From assembly GCA_025890175.1 (NCBI GenBank), contig JANPYM010000001.1, forward strand, positions 2,154,853 through 2,218,852: a stretch of 64,000 nt of DNA, in the 5' to 3' direction. The notes beneath the pieces are model-generated. The model made no database searches and was not told the DNA's origin. It worked only from the letters and a program-made list of their open reading frames with translations. A program made the position numbers and the translations under genes. How positions within the stretch are numbered: position 1 is the first letter of the stretch; every line of letters begins with the position of its first letter. This document shows positions 11,933 through 21,887 of the stretch, piece by piece. This DNA comes from Ciborinia camelliae. Its lineage: Eukaryota; Ascomycota; Leotiomycetes; Helotiales; Sclerotiniaceae.

Positions 11933-12980
11933 GGTAAACGATTCAAGTAGTAGATACAAATATTTTTCCTCGAAAATAAACAAGCAGGGAAGCAAGTTTG
12001 TTGAATTTACTTCGCCCTTGAGAAAGATGACCTTGGACTGTTTTATATCATCGGAAAGTCAATAAGGGTGGAAGAGAACGTATTCGTCAGAAGTCAGAAT
12101 TTGTCCGTAAGCCAAATGTCAATGCTGGAGTATTCTGACAAATATCAAACCAATTGATCGAGTACATCCGCTGTGCACGGCATCGACGCAGAGCACTCCG
12201 ACAGTACGGCGGAATTTCACCATTAACATACATAGATACATAAACTTCATCGTCTTAAACTACCAGAGACTATCTTTTCTTGTCTTCTTTTGCAAATTTG
12301 CGAGCTCATTGTTACTTTTCACACTTAACTGGAACGATGTAGTTAGATCCGCACATTTGCACTACTTCATTTCAGAATTCCCTCAACGCAACCAGCCACA
12401 TCTTAGATTCAACGCCATTTCTGATAATTATTGATAACTGTGGTCAATTTAAGGTATTAAGACATCGGCGACTCGGTGACCTCATAAATTCTCCGTTGAC
12501 ATTCGAAGTTCATTCTGGCTTCGAAAATGTTCAACATTCCGATGGTAGAACAATCTTTTTATCTTACACAAGATCTTTAAATATTACGGGATAGACCATT
12601 GTGAGAATGCAAGAAGCCTTCATGACGATCATACTTTCTTAGTCTTTTAGCGATGTGAAGGTTTCAGCCATGCCTCTCCTAATTCTTCCTCTCTGCGTCT
12701 CACAAAAAGGTTGGATTGGCGAATTGCTACACAGCAATTGTGATCTTCATTTTTAGTTTTCTATCAGCAAGAATTCGTTGATGTCAGATGGTTCTCATTT
12801 GCATTTCTCATCCGTGTGACGATCAATCCCGAAACAGCATTTTGGAATCTCCTTATGTATAAGTATGAGCATCGAGGTCGTTCATCAACCCTATTCAAAC
12901 ATACGTATTTTCTCATATACACTGACATCTCACACCAACTGCTTCTTTTCATTTTCAATGTACCACAGAAACTTTACACA
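11933..12980. other. Intergenic region upstream of secreted protein 1
   Basis: About 1 kb with no recognisable coding sequence; presumably holds the promoter of the gene starting at 12981. No clear TATA element identified. Confidence 0.4.
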
Positions 12981-13774
12981 ATGAGATTCTCTTCCTCAGT
13001 CGTCGTCACATCATGCGTTGCCTTCGCCACGGCTAATCCTATTATTGCAATTCTACCCATTATACCTACTGGCCTCGTATCCATTTACACTTCTGTTATT
13101 CCAGTTCTGTCCATCACTCCTACTGCCCTCATCCCCACTTCAACCCCTGTCATACCAAGTTACACGACTCTCAATAATTACTGTCAAAATGCTGGCCCTA
13201 ATGCTGTGAGTTATTTATTGTTCCACTTTCCCCCTTTCAAGAATTCATGTAGCATCGGGTGCTATATCTCAGCAGCTGTAGCCATTTATTTGGAGGGCTG
13301 ATAAGTCTAAATTTATTTTAAATCATAAATACTAACTCTCTCTAGTATGTCGGAGTCCAATACGCTGATGGCGTAATCACCTCCTACAATTACGGGGACT
13401 GTTATCCTTACACGTTGAATGGCAGCCCTGCACTAGCCGCTGTTTTCTGCAAAAGTGTAATCTGCAGTAATTGCGCGTATGTCTCATCTAATTCAAATTT
13501 TCAGTCATCTCTTTCATAGCATCTTATACCATAGGGACTGAGATTGGTTTCATCATCATCACCCGAACTTGATCAGAGAATATACTGACATGTGACGAAC
13601 AGAGGCGAGAACTGCACCAACGCAAATCTTGAGCTCTTGGTCCCAAGAAGTGTAGCTCTGGTCAATCCATGGGGAGTTGTGACAACGATACTGGGCAAAG
13701 GAGCGATTTGTGAGAAGTCACTGTTGTCATTACCAGTCTTCCAAATATCTCCGTCCAGTACTACAAAGCTTTAA
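12981..13774 (+). CDS. Small secreted seven-cysteine protein 1 (effector candidate)
   Basis: Three exons, 12981-13205, 13346-13476 and 13603-13774, sum to 528 nt and encode 175 residues. Residues 1-18 form a signal peptide (MRFSSSVVVTSCVAFATA). A Pro/Thr/Ile-rich spacer (about residues 19-62) precedes the cysteine domain. The mature chain has seven cysteines, including the block C-Y-P-Y-x3-G-x7-F-C. Intron 1 (GTGAGT donor) is phase 0 and intron 2 (GTATGT donor) is phase 2. The gene at 14912 has the same exon-2 length (131 nt), the same phases and the same cysteine order, so the two are tandem paralogs. No known family recognised. Size, secretion and cysteine content suit an apoplastic effector or a defensive protein; that role is inference. 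Confidence 0.75.
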
Positions 13775-14911
13775 GCTTCCTCTCGGGGTACATTGCAGAC
13801 GTGTCGGATTGAATCATGGCGCGAGGATGGCATTTATTTCGACAGAGAGGAGGCGTTTCCAAGTTAGCAACTGGAAAAGCTTTAGAGTTTAGCATATTTC
13901 AATATTATTGTCTTTTGAAGAATCCCATTTCACTTACTCGCAATCTATGTGGTCCTCTGCGGTCATTGGTGTATCTGTGTGTCATTCTATGCACAAACAA
14001 AGCTTCTAATTTGATCTATCTCCAAGACGGCCTGTCTGAAAACTGCTCAAACGCTCTTCTATCGTAACAATAGGCACCAATAAGCTGAAATTTTTTATTC
14101 ATCTGGGTATTTGATTCTGGCGTCTAGCGAAATATATTGCCAATGTTTGGCACTCTTCACCGGTCCAGACACCAAAAAAAGGAATTTGTATTAGCCACGT
14201 CGACATTTCCGTCGCACCTCTCTCCTCGTGGATAATCCATAGTACAGTAATATCTACCGGCGTGGCCGAATACTCGCCAATTTGACCCGTTTTCATGTAC
14301 CAGTTTCACGATTCATGGAAAAACGATCGTGGTTTGAAGATCTAGATCTTTCATACGTATATCTGTAATGTTCTATCTCACATCATCGTGTTTCGTTTCA
14401 CCAAGTATTACCAGCTCAAATTGTTACCACCAGAATTTATTTCGAGAGCTATCATGCGCATGAATCTTTGTTACACCATTGCGTTAAATAATATCTTCAT
14501 TTCGAATGAACTATTTATTATTGAAGATATAGAGATATTTTAGGCTTTATCTGCTCATTTCGCGACGACGTACTTGAAATCTATCGTATATCATCTACAG
14601 ACATATCAGTTACCATCTCTCACTCAGCCCAACCAATATTTTATGCCTCCGATCAACATATGGCTAGATCTCCTCACAGGTGTTGTATAACCATCTACTT
14701 CCAAACTTGGCAACCTCTCTTTGATCAAATACTCGGCTCTTCCGACTTCAATGAGTTGATTGCAGAAATATATATTCTTGCTTTTTCCTCGAGCCAAACT
14801 ATCGATCACTTCATCAGCTTACACTTTTCTCATCTTTCTTAGTTATCTTCATATCTCAGATTCTTTTCTCCAAATATAGAGTAATCCACATACCATCTTA
14901 GAAGAACAAAT
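13775..14911. other. Region between the two secreted-protein paralogs
   Basis: 1.1 kb of mostly AT-rich sequence. Two or three open frames of 60-80 codons have no recognisable content. I saw no third copy of the seven-cysteine gene here. Confidence 0.4.
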
Positions 14912-15551
14912 ATGAAGCTCACAACTCGCTCTCTCGCAACTCTATTTCTTGCCTTTGCAAATTACACCACGGTCAGTGCTCAATCGGTCAGTTCATGTCA
15001 AGCCCAAAATACAGATAATGTAAGTTGAAATTTACTATAACTCACCTCCTCGCCTCCCTTTCTCGTCACTTTACTCACAATCTCATACTCCCATCAAACT
15101 CCTGTTTATTACGAAAAACAAATCATTAAATACCCAAAACTAATCATCTCAAAGTTCGTCGCGGCAAATTATACGGACGACCTTGTGGCATATTTTACCT
15201 ATCCCCGCTGTTTCCCCTTTGACATATTCGGCCATGCACTTGATTCTGCTCTATTTTGTCGTGATTGCCATTGCACTTTCTATAGGTATAATTCTTTCCT
15301 TTACTCCACTTGGAGTGCTGATCATTGCAACCCCCGACTCCCAACCCGGGCACCCCCAACAGAAATTACAGAATTCAAAACTAACGGCCCCCTTAATCAC
15401 TAGCGACGACGTATGCAATACCACCGCCCCCTTCTCACTTGTCCCTTGGCCATTTATCGAAAACCAAGATTTCCCATCCGATTTCATTTCTACTTTAGGC
15501 TGGAAAAGCGCCAAATGCGGAAGTTCATTGGTGGAGCTTTCAGTCGGATAA
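14912..15551 (+). CDS. Small secreted seven-cysteine protein 2 (paralog of the gene at 12981)
   Basis: Exons 14912-15019, 15155-15285 and 15404-15551 sum to 387 nt and encode 128 residues. The signal peptide is about residues 1-23 (MKLTTRSLATLFLAFANYT...). Unlike its paralog it lacks the Pro/Thr spacer, so the cysteine domain begins directly after the signal. Seven cysteines follow in the same order; the block C-F-P-F-x3-G-x7-F-C has the same 17-residue spacing as C-Y-P-Y-x3-G-x7-F-C in paralog 1. Exon 2 is again 131 nt with phase 0 and phase 2 borders. Exon 3 keeps C-x8-V-P and the final Cys followed by a Ser-Leu pair. Intron 3' ends are TAG or AAG. Function unknown; effector-like by inference. 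Confidence 0.72.
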
Positions 15552-16441
15552 TGATCGTTGTTCGTGGAGTAAAATACATTCATCGAAGAATAGGTTCGGA
15601 GCTATGAGTCATGGGGGAAAGGAGTGTTTGTTGGCTTTTTGAGGGTTTGCTATTTGGTTGTCCACCGATTGATTTACAAGGGAGAGATAGAGTTCTCAGG
15701 TACAGAAGAGAGGGGTTGAATTTGCGTAGAAACTGGGGCGAGAGCTAATACAATTGCGGTGCGAGGTCTGGTTTTGTTTTTCGTGCTGTTAGTCTATTGT
15801 ATTGCTGTGCTATCCACATTTTATAATTCGATTTCTTCCTTCCATGACCTGTCAAATATAAGTTTCCTTTCTTGTACTCTCATTCGCTTCACTCTTGATT
15901 GAAGCTATAGTTTTAAGCAAACTTATCACCTGAAAGTAAAGTCACCATATCGATAGGGCTTTGTATGGTATAGGTAGTAAATCTCATCTTGTATTACCCA
16001 TATAATCAACGCTCCGGGGTATCATAATTCTATCCTTCCTGCCATGCTCAAACATGCAGGTCTCCTGGATGACAAACTCCATAAATGCACCACTCATCGC
16101 CGATGAGTGCAACAAAAAATCAACTGCTAACGAGCCGTACGCCACAAAGAAATGTAATAAAACGCCCCAGCCAAAATTTCTTCTTCCCAGATCTGAAATC
16201 TCGGGAAAATTCAGACAAGAACCACTCCCTCCCATCCATAATGCCACGCTGAACATAAAGTCTAACCTCCTATGAATGATAATATCCTATGATATGCAAC
16301 GCATGAAATGGGTATGCAAATCCATGCCAATACCAACGCTTAAACCCAATCCAAGCCATATGAATACCAATATATATTCCCATGGCCATGCCAAACCGCA
16401 GTCATACCCATACTCATAAATCGTAATCACAACAATATCTT
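15552..16441. other. Intergenic region
   Basis: 3' flanks of the secreted-protein gene and of the next minus-strand gene. A 90-codon minus frame (15984-16256) has no recognisable content. Confidence 0.4.
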
Positions 16442-19069
16442 TCACAGCCCCTCCAAAACCTCGTCCCAGTCCGAATCCTCTCCACCCCCATAATCGGTAC
16501 TGGCTTCGCTAGCTGCTCTTTCGAATTTCCTAGTCTCATGATTGAACGAACTCCCTCCCATATGCCTCTCCAAGACTCGCGATGGCGTTTGAATTCCTTT
16601 CTCCTCCACAGTCATCCCTTTTCTATCTTGCCCGCCACGCTTTCTCGGTGTGGGTGTTGGAACGACTGCCTTGTATACCTCATCCCATTCCTTACTTTCT
16701 GCAAGCGCAGCTTTAAACAGCTCATCTACCTCACGTTCAGGATCATCATCGAAGTTATGTCTATTAGATGAAGTCGCCTCTTTGATTTCCTCCCATGCTT
16801 TCTTACTCTCGGCAATGGCGGCAGCCTCCAAGTCCTCCGGTTTCTCGGTGAAGAACCTCTTTTTGGTGTACTTATCCTCCGGTTTCTCTTTGAACCAAGG
16901 CGACCTTCTTGGTTTTGGAGTAAGTTCCATTTCTGGATCAATTTGGGGAGTGCTAGTATGCAGTGGCTCGGAATGTTGTGGCATTGGTGTTGAATAATGG
17001 CTTGGGCCGAATTTGGACACTTCAGCCTGTGGTAGGTGTGAAGTGTTTGTTGTTGGCAATTTGGCTTCCGATACAGATTCCAGTTCATCGAGTTTCTGAA
17101 TTGAGAAAATTGAATCCTGACTACAAATCAAGTTTTCTATATCCTCGGACGTTGCTGCTATCTGTTTACTGGAGTCGTTCTCGTTTTCCTTCTCCTCTTC
17201 TTCCCGTGATGGTGAATTAGCAGTCTCCCAACCCTGCGAAAACATTTTTAGTTCTTGAGTGGACAGCATGCCTCCAAAATCATCGTCAACGGTGTCGTTC
17301 ATATCTTCCGGCTTCTGATTATGGGTTTGGATTGCGGAGCCTGTTTTTAAGCTAGTGGAAGACCGATATATAATAGAATCTTCACATAATTCTCTAGCTT
17401 CTTGGGTTGGACTGGGAAAGAATTCATCCAGGTGGGATTCAAGAAATGCTTGAGTGGAAGATGGTGGAAGACTGAAACTGTTGACTATTTGTCTGGTTTC
17501 GAGTGAAGGGGCAAGAGGCATGCCAAGTTTGCTTTTCCGAGGAAGAGGTGGTGGTCCCATGTTGATTGATCTTTCCTGGAGTGGGGAGCGTGTATGGGAG
17601 ACTGATGTAGAGGCTTGAACGGGCGATTTTCGGGACTGGTATTGTTGCTGTTTCAAAGGTGTCAGAGTTGGAAACTTGTGAGGTCGTGATTCAACATATA
17701 GAGATTTGGACCCAGCAGAATTAAATGACGACTCTTGCAGAACTTGCCTGCCCACCCCGGTTATTCGAGATGATGTCCTGTCAGGAGAAGTTGAAGTAAT
17801 CTTCTTGAAGGGAGATGGATCAATTTCCAATGACTTCTTTGAAAGAGGTAAACTGATAGCTGAAGCTTGGAAATCTGGTCGCGAATTCGGTCTTGGTATT
17901 GGGGCTATATTGGTATTCTTATTGGACAGATGGTCGGATTGATGTCCAACAAGTGATAAATTTGAGAATGAATTCTTCTGCTTGTGCTGCAATACCTTCA
18001 CAGCTGGAGCCATAGGTAGAGCTAGCTGTGGATTGCCATTGGTCGATTTGACAGGTAAATCATGTCTGAAATTAATAGGTGCATGCCACAAAAGCTCTCG
18101 CTCCGCCGACGTATCCTTATTTGAGGTAGAAGCCGTATGTCTCATATCGTCTCTAATGACCCGGTCTTCCTTAATCGATACTGCTTGTTTGCAGTCCGAC
18201 CTACCAGCTGCATCTTCTGCCTCGGAACGAATTTGAGAATCAAGCATACATTCCAATTGAAATGGGTCCTCGGGCGACATTTGCTCCCTTTCAAAATTCT
18301 TCATCCGTGGTAGCTCTGGCTCATAATTGAATGGTGCAGTAGATTTGTGAAACGGGGGTCTTAATAATTCTGCAGACCTAGGCCTACCAGAAATCGCATT
18401 TACCGGAGTGGAATGCATCGAACTAGTGTCCAATAATGAAATATCATTATCCGACAAGGGTGGAAAGTCCCCAAACTCGTCCTCGGAATTGTCTGGTACA
18501 ATTGGTTCTGCCGAGATTTCCTCTTTATACTCAAAGTTATTATTCGCAAGTTGTTTTATTGAGGTTTCCTCGTCATACTCGAAATCGCGAGGCGCAGTTG
18601 GTTTCGATAGGGCTTTGTCCTCATCCTGGGAATTGTCATGCGCGACCCGTTTCGTAGGCGGCTCCTCATCCAAATCGCCGCATAGGGTATCTTCAGACTC
18701 TTCGCCATTATTCTCTGTCTCTCGCAACCTCTTGTTTCCCTGCTTTATAAACATAGAGATCCTCGACTGACTTGCCCTGACATGTCTGCTCGGTTCCGGT
18801 ATCCCCAATCTCTTCCTCTCCTCCTTCTGCTCCAATGCTTTTGCAGCTTTCTTATCCCTCGCCGCTTTTGCTTTCGCAGCTGCTTGTTCTTTTTCATATG
18901 CTTTTCTGTGTCTCGCCAATTCTTCGGCATCTCGTTGCTTTTGCTCGGCTTTCGATATTCGTGGCGTTCGATTTGCTTTTTGATATGCCTTTTTTGCTTG
19001 TTTACTAGTCATTGGCCGGATGACTTTGGGTGCATCCACCAATTCGAAGGTACGCTGTTTACTTGGCAT
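16442..19069 (-). CDS. Conserved-looking disordered protein with PIP-box-like motif, 875 aa
   Basis: One uninterrupted frame. I chose the Met at 19069 (MPSKQRTFELVDAPKVIRPM) over the one at 19120 because the 17 residues before it look like leader sequence. The N-terminal ~90 residues are a Lys/Ala/Glu-rich helix (QAKKAYQKANRTPRISKAEQ...) followed by PSRHVRASQSRISMFI, where Q-S-R-I-S-M-F-I approaches the PCNA-binding PIP box (Q-x-x-h-x-x-a-a). The rest is long, acidic, Ser/Pro-rich and probably disordered, with short conserved-looking islands such as HLDEFFPSPTQEARELCED, FGGMLSTQELKMFSQGW and SPWFKEKPEDKYTKKRFF. This pattern fits a nuclear protein of DNA replication, repair or cell-cycle control, but I do not recognise a named family. 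Confidence 0.75.
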   Translation of the reverse strand: MPSKQRTFELVDAPKVIRPMTSKQAKKAYQKANRTPRISKAEQKQRDAEELARHRKAYEKEQAAAKAKAARDKKAAKALEQKEERKRLGIPEPSRHVRASQSRISMFIKQGNKRLRETENNGEESEDTLCGDLDEEPPTKRVAHDNSQDEDKALSKPTAPRDFEYDEETSIKQLANNNFEYKEEISAEPIVPDNSEDEFGDFPPLSDNDISLLDTSSMHSTPVNAISGRPRSAELLRPPFHKSTAPFNYEPELPRMKNFEREQMSPEDPFQLECMLDSQIRSEAEDAAGRSDCKQAVSIKEDRVIRDDMRHTASTSNKDTSAERELLWHAPINFRHDLPVKSTNGNPQLALPMAPAVKVLQHKQKNSFSNLSLVGHQSDHLSNKNTNIAPIPRPNSRPDFQASAISLPLSKKSLEIDPSPFKKITSTSPDRTSSRITGVGRQVLQESSFNSAGSKSLYVESRPHKFPTLTPLKQQQYQSRKSPVQASTSVSHTRSPLQERSINMGPPPLPRKSKLGMPLAPSLETRQIVNSFSLPPSSTQAFLESHLDEFFPSPTQEARELCEDSIIYRSSTSLKTGSAIQTHNQKPEDMNDTVDDDFGGMLSTQELKMFSQGWETANSPSREEEEKENENDSSKQIAATSEDIENLICSQDSIFSIQKLDELESVSEAKLPTTNTSHLPQAEVSKFGPSHYSTPMPQHSEPLHTSTPQIDPEMELTPKPRRSPWFKEKPEDKYTKKRFFTEKPEDLEAAAIAESKKAWEEIKEATSSNRHNFDDDPEREVDELFKAALAESKEWDEVYKAVVPTPTPRKRGGQDRKGMTVEEKGIQTPSRVLERHMGGSSFNHETRKFERAASEASTDYGGGEDSDWDEVLEGL

Positions 19070-19655
19070 TGCGAATAAATGTTTTTGTGTTACATGCCTT
19101 GAAGTTGTAGAGATGAACAATTGATGTTCAAATTTAAGACCGGTCGTCGTCGGTCGGTCGGTCGGTCGGTCGGAAGGACCGTTCTAGACACAAGAAACTT
19201 AAGCGAAATCTTATTGGTCGGCGCGTCAACGCGGCCTAAATATTCGTTCGTTGTCTGGGCAGAATGCGATACGAAATCACGTGTAGTAATTAACTCAAAT
19301 TCATCCCTGATCATGTATTACATCCATGGATACCTCCAGCTACATGTATGTGCATTACATTTCTGAAAAGGGGATATTCATTTTTAAAGTCATTACATAC
19401 TCCCTGTACCCCTTTCTGTATGTCTTGACTCTCGATCATGTGAATCTCACGCTGTCTAACTTGATGATCTGAGGGTCACTAACGGGTTGTGGAGAAGGAT
19501 TCATAGGTTATATATAGATGCACATCTATAGTTTACAATACTGAAAATCAGAGGGATGTACTTCCAGTCTTGCTTTCTTTCTTTCATCATATATACCAAA
19601 CAAGTTCCAGCCAACAGCAGTATCAAACCATCTGGTTTTATCCACTTCAATTGGT
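19070..19655. other. Intergenic region with CGGT microsatellite
   Basis: 5' flank of the preceding gene and 3' flank of the O-methyltransferase relic. Holds the CGGT tract annotated separately; otherwise nothing recognised. Confidence 0.5.
19151..19173. repeat. (CGGT)n microsatellite
   Basis: Five tandem CGGT units plus a partial sixth, about 80 bp upstream of the start at 19069, hence probably in the promoter or 5' leader of that gene. Confidence 0.9.
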
Positions 19656-21196
19656 TCAGGCAATCTCACACTCAATGACACTCTCGCTGATGTCATCATC
19701 GGCTTTCCAAATTCCACTGATATTCAACCCCGCAGCAGCGATGAATTCTTCGTGCAAAGCCTGTGTACGCTCCATACTGCCTCCAATAGCCATCATGTTG
19801 AAATCTTGACCCGTCATAAATTTGGATGCCCCTTCTGCTGGAACAATCCAGTCGTTGATGATCGCCTTGGAATATCCTGGTGTCATTGCTTTGCGAACGT
19901 GAGTAAGGATCTGGATTAGAATCGCTTGAGGCCAATCATGGCATATACATCGGAGATAGTATAGTCGAGCACCTGTAGTGGATCAAATTGTTAGAGATAG
20001 TACTTTAATCATTTTCACGGCAATGAAGATAGCCATAAGCTCAACAATGTATAGCTGAAGAAGGAGCGTTCAAGTTGAACTCACCTTTGACGGGCATCTC
20101 TGTCATGAAATCATGGATCAGAAACTCAACATCTGTATTCTCGTCCTTGTTTACAGGCAACCCATGAGAAAGATCGGTCACGATGTATCTTCCAGGAATA
20201 TCTGGAAACTTTTTTTTCCATATTGATGGCTTGGTGGCCTTGCCCTCCACCAATGTCGACCATCAAAACAGCCTCTGAATCGGTCGATGCTCCAGGTGCG
20301 AATCGCCCCCTAACGGGATAAATATCAAGAAAGTTTTTGTGACCATCGTTGAAACTTTCCATCTGGTTGCAGTCATGCCAATTAGCCAAGTGTTTAAAAG
20401 ATGATAACTGGGGAGATGCTGAAGCTCACCCAAAGTGCCATAACGGGCATATGGTTAGTAGTTCCCAAAATCTTCCACAACGTGGCACCATCCTTGAAGC
20501 CATAAGCTTTAGAGAATGGCGTATCTGTGCCGCTTGTGGGATTCTGATAATTCTTGTACTTCAAGAACTGAGGCAAGAGTATCCAGCCAGGAGCTAAGAA
20601 GTCGAAGCTGTGTCGCAGAAATACATCAGTTTTATGGAGTGGAATTCATGATCGTGGGGAAAGCTCAACAAGATTTGAGACAGGCTTGGTATCGTATATT
20701 GGCAAATGCCTTGGAAACAGTGTTAGGTGTATACCCGGTTGAAGTACTTCCACCAATGGCTCCGAATGACTCGAGACATCGCAGAACTCGACCTTCTCCT
20801 TATTAACCCTACATACACAAACCTTGTGAAAGATGTACTCACCTACGAGAGTTGGGTCGGCGCCGGGTGTTTTCTTGGCAATATCAGTGGCAGTTTGTGG
20901 CAAGGATGCGTTTTCTAGCAGCTCAAAGATGCCAAGATCTACACCAATTCTGCACGCAACTTTTCCATGAGCTAGGAATAATGTGGTCAGCAAAAGTCAA
21001 GAGTTTATTCCACTGTGAATGGAGGCGCGGGTATTACTTGGAAAGAGATTCTTTCGACGGCATTGTCTTCTCTTTCCAACGAAAGGGATACGGCTCTCCA
21101 CTCATGGAGCAACTTTTCTCTGGCACTTTGATTTTCGGGGATATCTGCCGGAATATTCTCTCTAAGATTGCTTAGGAGTTTGAATGCGTTAGCCAT
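19656..21196 (-). pseudogene. SAM-dependent O-methyltransferase, frameshifted
   Basis: Class I plant/fungal-type O-methyltransferase, normally about 400 aa, methylating phenolic or polyketide hydroxyls. Exons in order from 21196 encode the N-terminal helical part, a dimerisation region (GVDLGIFELLENA, RVLRCLESFGAIG), the SAM motif VDIGGGQGHQ, TDLSHGLP, the catalytic-His region CICHDWPQ and a normal C-terminus. Defects: an A8 run at 20210-20217 (minus strand) puts HQAINMEK and KFPDIPGRYIVTDL in different frames, where seven A would be in frame; the intron beginning near 20657 has TTGAGC where GTGAGC would splice in frame; and exons 1 and 2 do not join in frame at their only good splice sites. 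Remaining introns, for example with donors at 20842 and 20094, are regular. A sequencing error could explain the A8, but not all three. Confidence 0.78.
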
Positions 21197-21887
21197 GATG
21201 ATAATTGAGTGATAAACAGGTATCTGGCAGGTTTTTTAAATCTCAGAGAAAAGTGACCGCGTAAAGAACATTGAGAAGGGGTCGAGGAAATAACATAATA
21301 CTTATTTTGAAGGGCTTGGTTAACCTATTCCGTACAATTACTACACAAATCTGTCCCGACAGTTCGGTACCTAGATACCTAATATGGCTTTGTGCATTAG
21401 TTTACCCACATATCTCTTATCAATTCTGCAACAGAAGTGACCAGAAGTTCTGGTCAATCAATTTATTAGACCCCAATCTTATAAACATTTAGTATAACCC
21501 TAGTTCCGGGATGCGGAAAGTGGATTACTAGAAGTCTCATATCCGGCGATATGCATGCACGATACCACCTCCCTACTAAAGAGCCTTCATTACCTTAATC
21601 AACATGAGGGGCTTGAAAGTTGAGATGGGGAAGCATCTCCACCCAATTCTCTCTAGAGTCGTTTTTAATCTGAGATTAAGCAGCGGTCATTGCACAATTA
21701 TAGAACCTATCAGTTACGTCAATCTCGGGCCGAAGTATATCATGCAGGCTACAAATACAAAATATTTAGTGCCAGTCACTGAACATCTATATGGGGTATG
21801 AGAATCCAGTTTTGCTATCTGTCTATTTGTTACCACAAGAACAAGGTGGTGTGGTCCTCGGGCAGGATTGGTGCGAAAGCGGGCCTT
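21197..21887. other. Intergenic region
   Basis: Upstream flank of the methyltransferase relic and downstream flank of the SAT4-type relic. No feature recognised. Confidence 0.4.
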
